From NCBI RefSeq assembly GCF_001269905.1, contig NZ_LHVK01000008.1:206526-270525 (forward strand): 64,000 nucleotides of DNA, given 5' to 3'. Made by a program: the position numbers and the translations under genes. The DNA comes from Pseudomonas corrugata (lineage in GTDB: Bacteria; Pseudomonadota; Gammaproteobacteria; Pseudomonadales; Pseudomonadaceae). Below are positions 61,143 to 64,000 of this stretch, piece after piece. The stretch's first letter is position 1. Each line of letters starts with the position of its first letter. The notes beneath the pieces were generated by a model. It searched no databases, was not told the origin of the DNA, and saw only the letters and a list, made by a program, of their open reading frames with translations.

Positions 61143-61158
61143 AGCAGGAGCTGTGCCA
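61143..61158 (-). promoter_or_regulatory. Sigma-54 promoter (-24/-12) of the MFS permease
   Basis: On the minus strand TGGCACAGCTCCTGCT matches TGGCACGNNNNTTGCA, with the key GG and GC exactly 10 nt apart. It lies 63 bp upstream of the permease ATG. The neighbouring regulator carries a GAFTGA sigma-54 contact loop. Confidence 0.85.
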
Positions 61159-61202
61159 TGTGGCGCAGGGCCGGTCTAGAGGGGTTTGACGTATGGGGTT
61201 GA

Positions 61203-61246
61203 GCGGAAATCCGCCTATCCTGGATGGAGGGTAAGCGGGAATCCGC
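61203..61246. promoter_or_regulatory. Paired palindromes, likely upstream activator sites
   Basis: GCGGAAATCCGC (61203-61214) and GCGGGAATCCGC (61235-61246) are near-identical 12-bp dyads 32 bp apart, about three helical turns, so on the same face of the DNA. They lie 45-103 bp upstream of the -24 element. Such paired sites are typical for sigma-54 activators, here the adjacent MifR-like protein. Confidence 0.75.
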
Positions 61247-61273
61247 TGATTCGGCGGTGCATGGACTGGCCTC

Positions 61274-61503
61274 TTCGCGAGCAGGCTCGCTCCCACACTG
61301 GATCTTCAGTGGACAAACAGGCTGCATGCGACCCCAATCCCCTGTGGGAGCGGGCTTGCTCGCGAAAGCGCTGGGTCAGTTCGAGTGAGGGTGAGTGCGA
61401 AGCCGCCATCGCGAGCAGGCTCGCTCCCACACTGGATCTTCAGTGGACAAACAAGCTGCATCCGGCCCTAATCCCCTGTGGGAGCGAGCCTGCTCGCGAT
61501 GGG
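61274..61503. repeat. REP cluster with a 134-bp tandem duplication
   Basis: Four halves: inverted at 61275, forward at about 61341 (GTGGGAGCGGGCTTGCTCGC), inverted at 61409 and forward at about 61478. The block GCTCCCACACTGGATCTTCA with GTGGACAAACA recurs 134 bp later, so a REP-linker-REP unit was duplicated. It lies between the activator gene and the permease promoter. Confidence 0.9.
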
Positions 61504-61525
61504 GCCAATACAGGCGGCACAACTC

Positions 61526-62860
61526 TCAGTTGCCCTGCAAAAACATTTCCCGACTCAACCCATGCCGCTGCATCTTTTCGTTGAAGGTGCGGCGTGGCAG
61601 TTGCAGTTCTTCGAGCACGGCTTTCACATCGCCTTTGTGTCGCATCAGGGCAGCGCGCAGGCACTGGGCTTCGAAGGCTTCTTGCTGGGCGGCGAGGGAC
61701 TGGCCGGGGTCCGTCTCCAGCGTGTGGGAATGATCCAGCCCCAGCAACTGGCGCTCGGCGACGTTCGCCAGTTCGCGCACGTTGCCCGGCCAGTCGTGGC
61801 TCAGCAGATGACTCAATTGCGGGCCGCTCAACGGTGCGGCAGGGCGGCCCAGGCGTTCGGCGGCGTTGTGGGTGAAATGCTCGAATAGCAAGGGGATGTC
61901 CTCGCGCCGTTCACGCAACGGCGGCAGGCGCAGTTCGGCGATGTTCAGGCGATAAGCCAGGTCTTCGCGAAAGCGCCCGGCCCGGGCTTCGTCCAGCAGG
62001 TCGGGTTTGGTCGCGGCGATGATGCGCAGGTCCACCGCAATGCTCTGGTTGGAGCCCAGGCGTTCGAGTTTCTGCTCCTGCAAGACCCGTAGGAGCTTGA
62101 CCTGCTGGGCCAGGGGCATGCTCTCGATTTCATCGAGAAACAGCGTGCCGCCATGGGCATACTCGAGCTTGCCGATGCGCTTGCCCTGGGCGCCGGTAAA
62201 GGCCCCGCTTTCATGGCCGAACAGTTCCGCCTCGAACAGCGCTTCGGGGATGGCGGCGCAATTCAATGCCACGAAGGGTTTGTCCGCCCGGGGGCCGAAG
62301 TCGTGCAGGCACCGGGCGACCAGTTCCTTGCCGCTGCCGGTTTCGCCGCGGATCAATACATTGACCGGCAGGGCCGCCAGGTCCAATACCTGGCGTCGCA
62401 GGTTTTGCAGCGCCCGGGAAACCCCTAGCAGCGTCCCGTCGAGTCGGGCCCTGGCGTCGGCCTGTTCATGCAGCCGGCGGTTCTCCAGCACCAGCGAGCG
62501 CTTGTCCAGGGCGCGGCGCAGGCTGCCCAGCAGGGCTTCGGGACTGAAGGGTTTCTCCAGGAAGTCGTAGGCCCCATCGCGCATGGCTTCCACGGCCATC
62601 GGCACGTCGCCGTGGCCGGTCAGCAGGATCACCGGCAGATCCGCGTCGCGCCGGCGCACTTCGGCCAGCAGCTCCAGGCCGCTGAGCCCGGGCATGCGCA
62701 CGTCGCTGAGGATCACCCCCGGATAATGCGCCGGCAATGCCGCCAGGCATTCCTCGGCGCGGCTGAACAACTGCACCTGGAAACCCGACAGACTCAGCCA
62801 TTGTTCGACGGCACTGCGGATAGTGCCTTCGTCATCGACGACCATTACAGAGTCAAGCAT
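61526..62860 (-). CDS. Sigma-54-dependent response regulator (MifR/DctD-like)
   Basis: 444 residues from the ATG at 62860. REC domain (VMVVDDEGTIRSAVEQWL; Asp in VILSDVRMPGLSG; EKPF), AAA+ domain (Walker A GETGSGKE, ESGAFTGAQG sigma-54 loop, Walker B GGTLFLDEIE) and a Fis-type HTH at the C-terminus (LRAALMRHKGDVKAVLEELQ). It opens sigma-54 promoters on phosphorylation. Its start lies inside the end of the kinase gene (8-bp overlap). The permease gene downstream has the matching promoter. The order fits MifR; DctD is the alternative. Confidence 0.92.
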   Translation of the reverse strand: MLDSVMVVDDEGTIRSAVEQWLSLSGFQVQLFSRAEECLAALPAHYPGVILSDVRMPGLSGLELLAEVRRRDADLPVILLTGHGDVPMAVEAMRDGAYDFLEKPFSPEALLGSLRRALDKRSLVLENRRLHEQADARARLDGTLLGVSRALQNLRRQVLDLAALPVNVLIRGETGSGKELVARCLHDFGPRADKPFVALNCAAIPEALFEAELFGHESGAFTGAQGKRIGKLEYAHGGTLFLDEIESMPLAQQVKLLRVLQEQKLERLGSNQSIAVDLRIIAATKPDLLDEARAGRFREDLAYRLNIAELRLPPLRERREDIPLLFEHFTHNAAERLGRPAAPLSGPQLSHLLSHDWPGNVRELANVAERQLLGLDHSHTLETDPGQSLAAQQEAFEAQCLRAALMRHKGDVKAVLEELQLPRRTFNEKMQRHGLSREMFLQGN

Positions 62861-64000
62861 GCAAGCGGGTCTCCTGATCGATGGGCAACGCCACGCAGAA
62901 TACGGCGCCACCTTCGTGATTGTCTGCCGTCAGTCGCCCGCCGGACTCATGGATGATGGCAAACGAAACCGCCAATCCCAGGCCCAGGCCATCGCCCACC
63001 GCCTTGGTGGTAAAGAACGGATCAAAGACCTGGGCCAGGTGTTCCTCGGCAATCCCGGTGCCGCTGTCACTGACCGTCAGGCGCCACAGTAGCTCATCGG
63101 CTTCCAGGCGTACTTCCAGCTGTTTCAGGGGTTGGCCGGCCATGGCATCGAGGGCATTGCGCAACAGGTTGATCAGTACCTGTTCGAGGCGGATCGCATC
63201 GCCACGTACCCACGCCGGACGGGTCAGGTGCAACACGGTACTGACCTGTTCGTCCCGCAGGCGAGCGTCCAGCAGTTGCAGGGCCTGATCCACCACCGCC
63301 GCCAGGTCCAGGCGTTCGCGCAGGCCGCTGGGACTCTTGCGGGCAAACGTTTTCAGGTGACCGGTGAGAGCGGCCATGCGGGTCAGCATGTCGTCCACCG
63401 GTTTGAGCGCCTTGTAGGCATCGTCGACCCGGCCGTGATCCAGCAGCAGGCGCAGGGTTGCCAATTGCATGCGCTGGGCAGTCAGCGGCTGGTTGATTTC
63501 ATGGGCCAGGGCCGCCGACATCTGCCCCAGCGCCGCCAGTTTGGCCGACTGCACCAGTCCTTCCTGGGCGGTACGCAACTCCCGGGTCCGCTCCTCCACC
63601 AGGCGTTCGAGCTCTGCGCGGCTGCGTTGACGCAGCTTCGCCAGGCGCCAGCGCTGGTTGAGGAACAGCAGCAGGAACACCAGCGCCAGCCATGATCCGG
63701 CGGCGGCGAGCCCGGCGTTGCGGCGATCTTCGAAAGCGATCTGCGGGCGCCGCAGCAAATGCAGGGTCCAACCTTCGGCCGTCAGGGGCAGGGACTCCCA
63801 CAGGTAGTCCGCCGGGCCATCAGGGGCATCGACCCGGGCCAACTGACTGTGGTCGTCAAAACGCCGCAACGCTTCGTAGCCCAAGGGTTGCAGAGGTTGC
63901 TTGTCGTATTGGCGGGTGGCCTTGAGCTCGGCACGGTCGCTGTCGGTCAGGGGTTGCAGATGGCGATAGCGCCAGCCTGGCCGGTTGGCGATGAACACGA
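62853..64000 (-). CDS. Sensor histidine kinase (MifS/DctB-like), 3' part
   Basis: The last 382 or so residues are in the window; the gene start lies beyond 64000. The visible part begins in the periplasmic sensor domain ([13 protein letters not shown] is typical of DctB), then one membrane segment ([13 protein letters not shown]), a coiled coil, HisKA with the phospho-His in [10 protein letters not shown] and an ATPase domain ([28 protein letters not shown]). It should sense a C4- or C5-dicarboxylate and phosphorylate the overlapping regulator. Confidence 0.92.
   Translation of the reverse strand, partial: VFIANRPGWRYRHLQPLTDSDRAELKATRQYDKQPLQPLGYEALRRFDDHSQLARVDAPDGPADYLWESLPLTAEGWTLHLLRRPQIAFEDRRNAGLAAAGSWLALVFLLLFLNQRWRLAKLRQRSRAELERLVEERTRELRTAQEGLVQSAKLAALGQMSAALAHEINQPLTAQRMQLATLRLLLDHGRVDDAYKALKPVDDMLTRMAALTGHLKTFARKSPSGLRERLDLAAVVDQALQLLDARLRDEQVSTVLHLTRPAWVRGDAIRLEQVLINLLRNALDAMAGQPLKQLEVRLEADELLWRLTVSDSGTGIAEEHLAQVFDPFFTTKAVGDGLGLGLAVSFAIIHESGGRLTADNHEGGAVFCVALPIDQETRLHA

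Overview
The window looks like chromosomal DNA of a Pseudomonas from the P. fluorescens species complex. Codon use is GC-rich. The spacers carry the palindromic REP/REPIN elements typical of that group, in two families: a GTGGGAGCGAGCCTGCTCGCGA type and a GTGGCGAGGGGAT type. Gene content also fits: gcd, purT, metR/metE, opgD, an AruI-like decarboxylase and a MifS/MifR-like two-component system. I saw no rRNA, tRNA or CRISPR array.

Layout. 0-1.2 kb: the end of a transposase gene and a large (about 750 bp) imperfect inverted repeat. 1.2-10.2 kb: housekeeping genes (DUF6124 protein, L,D-transpeptidase, two NUDIX hydrolases, gamma-carbonic anhydrase, DUF1289, Pr6Pr and VF530 proteins, gcd, purT, VUT transporter). 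10.4-11.9 kb: a YqjH-like ferric-siderophore reductase and a PadR/YqjI-like regulator, preceded by four exact 10-bp palindromes at an 18-bp period. 12.2-20.5 kb: an expanded CS1-type (alternate chaperone-usher) fimbrial operon with four pilins, one usher, two tandem tip adhesins and one chaperone. 20.5-30.2 kb: a long class A penicillin-binding protein, a RAYT transposase between REPs, an amino-acid permease, a decayed bglX, opgD (with a 14-bp hairpin at its ribosome-binding site) and a glutamate-synthase-like FMN protein.

30.4-40.3 kb is the most unusual region. Five overlapping or tightly spaced genes on the minus strand encode a REC-histidine kinase, a membrane histidine kinase with a likely DAHL-type sensor, a di-haem cytochrome c peroxidase, a REC-GGDEF-EAL protein and a REC-PAS-GGDEF-EAL protein. 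A REC-HD-GYP-like protein is divergent from them. The two GGDEF-EAL proteins are degenerate in opposite halves (GSDEF with intact EAL; intact GGDEF with EAL changed to GVQ), and the HD-GYP protein has lost its HD pair. I read this as a periplasmic redox or peroxide sensing system that feeds into c-di-GMP.

40.5-64 kb: NUDIX, LysE and GNAT genes; metR/metE with a MetR-box candidate; an alpha/beta hydrolase; a LysR regulator divergent from an operon for 2-ketoarginine decarboxylase (AruI-like), an aldehyde dehydrogenase and a polyamine-type ABC transporter, with four tandem REPINs (135-bp period) between its binding-protein and permease genes; an AraC regulator; small enzymes; a secreted protein made of nine 13-residue repeats; a DUF347-type gene remnant; and a 2-oxoglutarate-type MFS permease. 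The permease has a near-consensus sigma-54 promoter and paired upstream palindromes, and is followed upstream by a sigma-54 activator and its kinase (cut by the window end).
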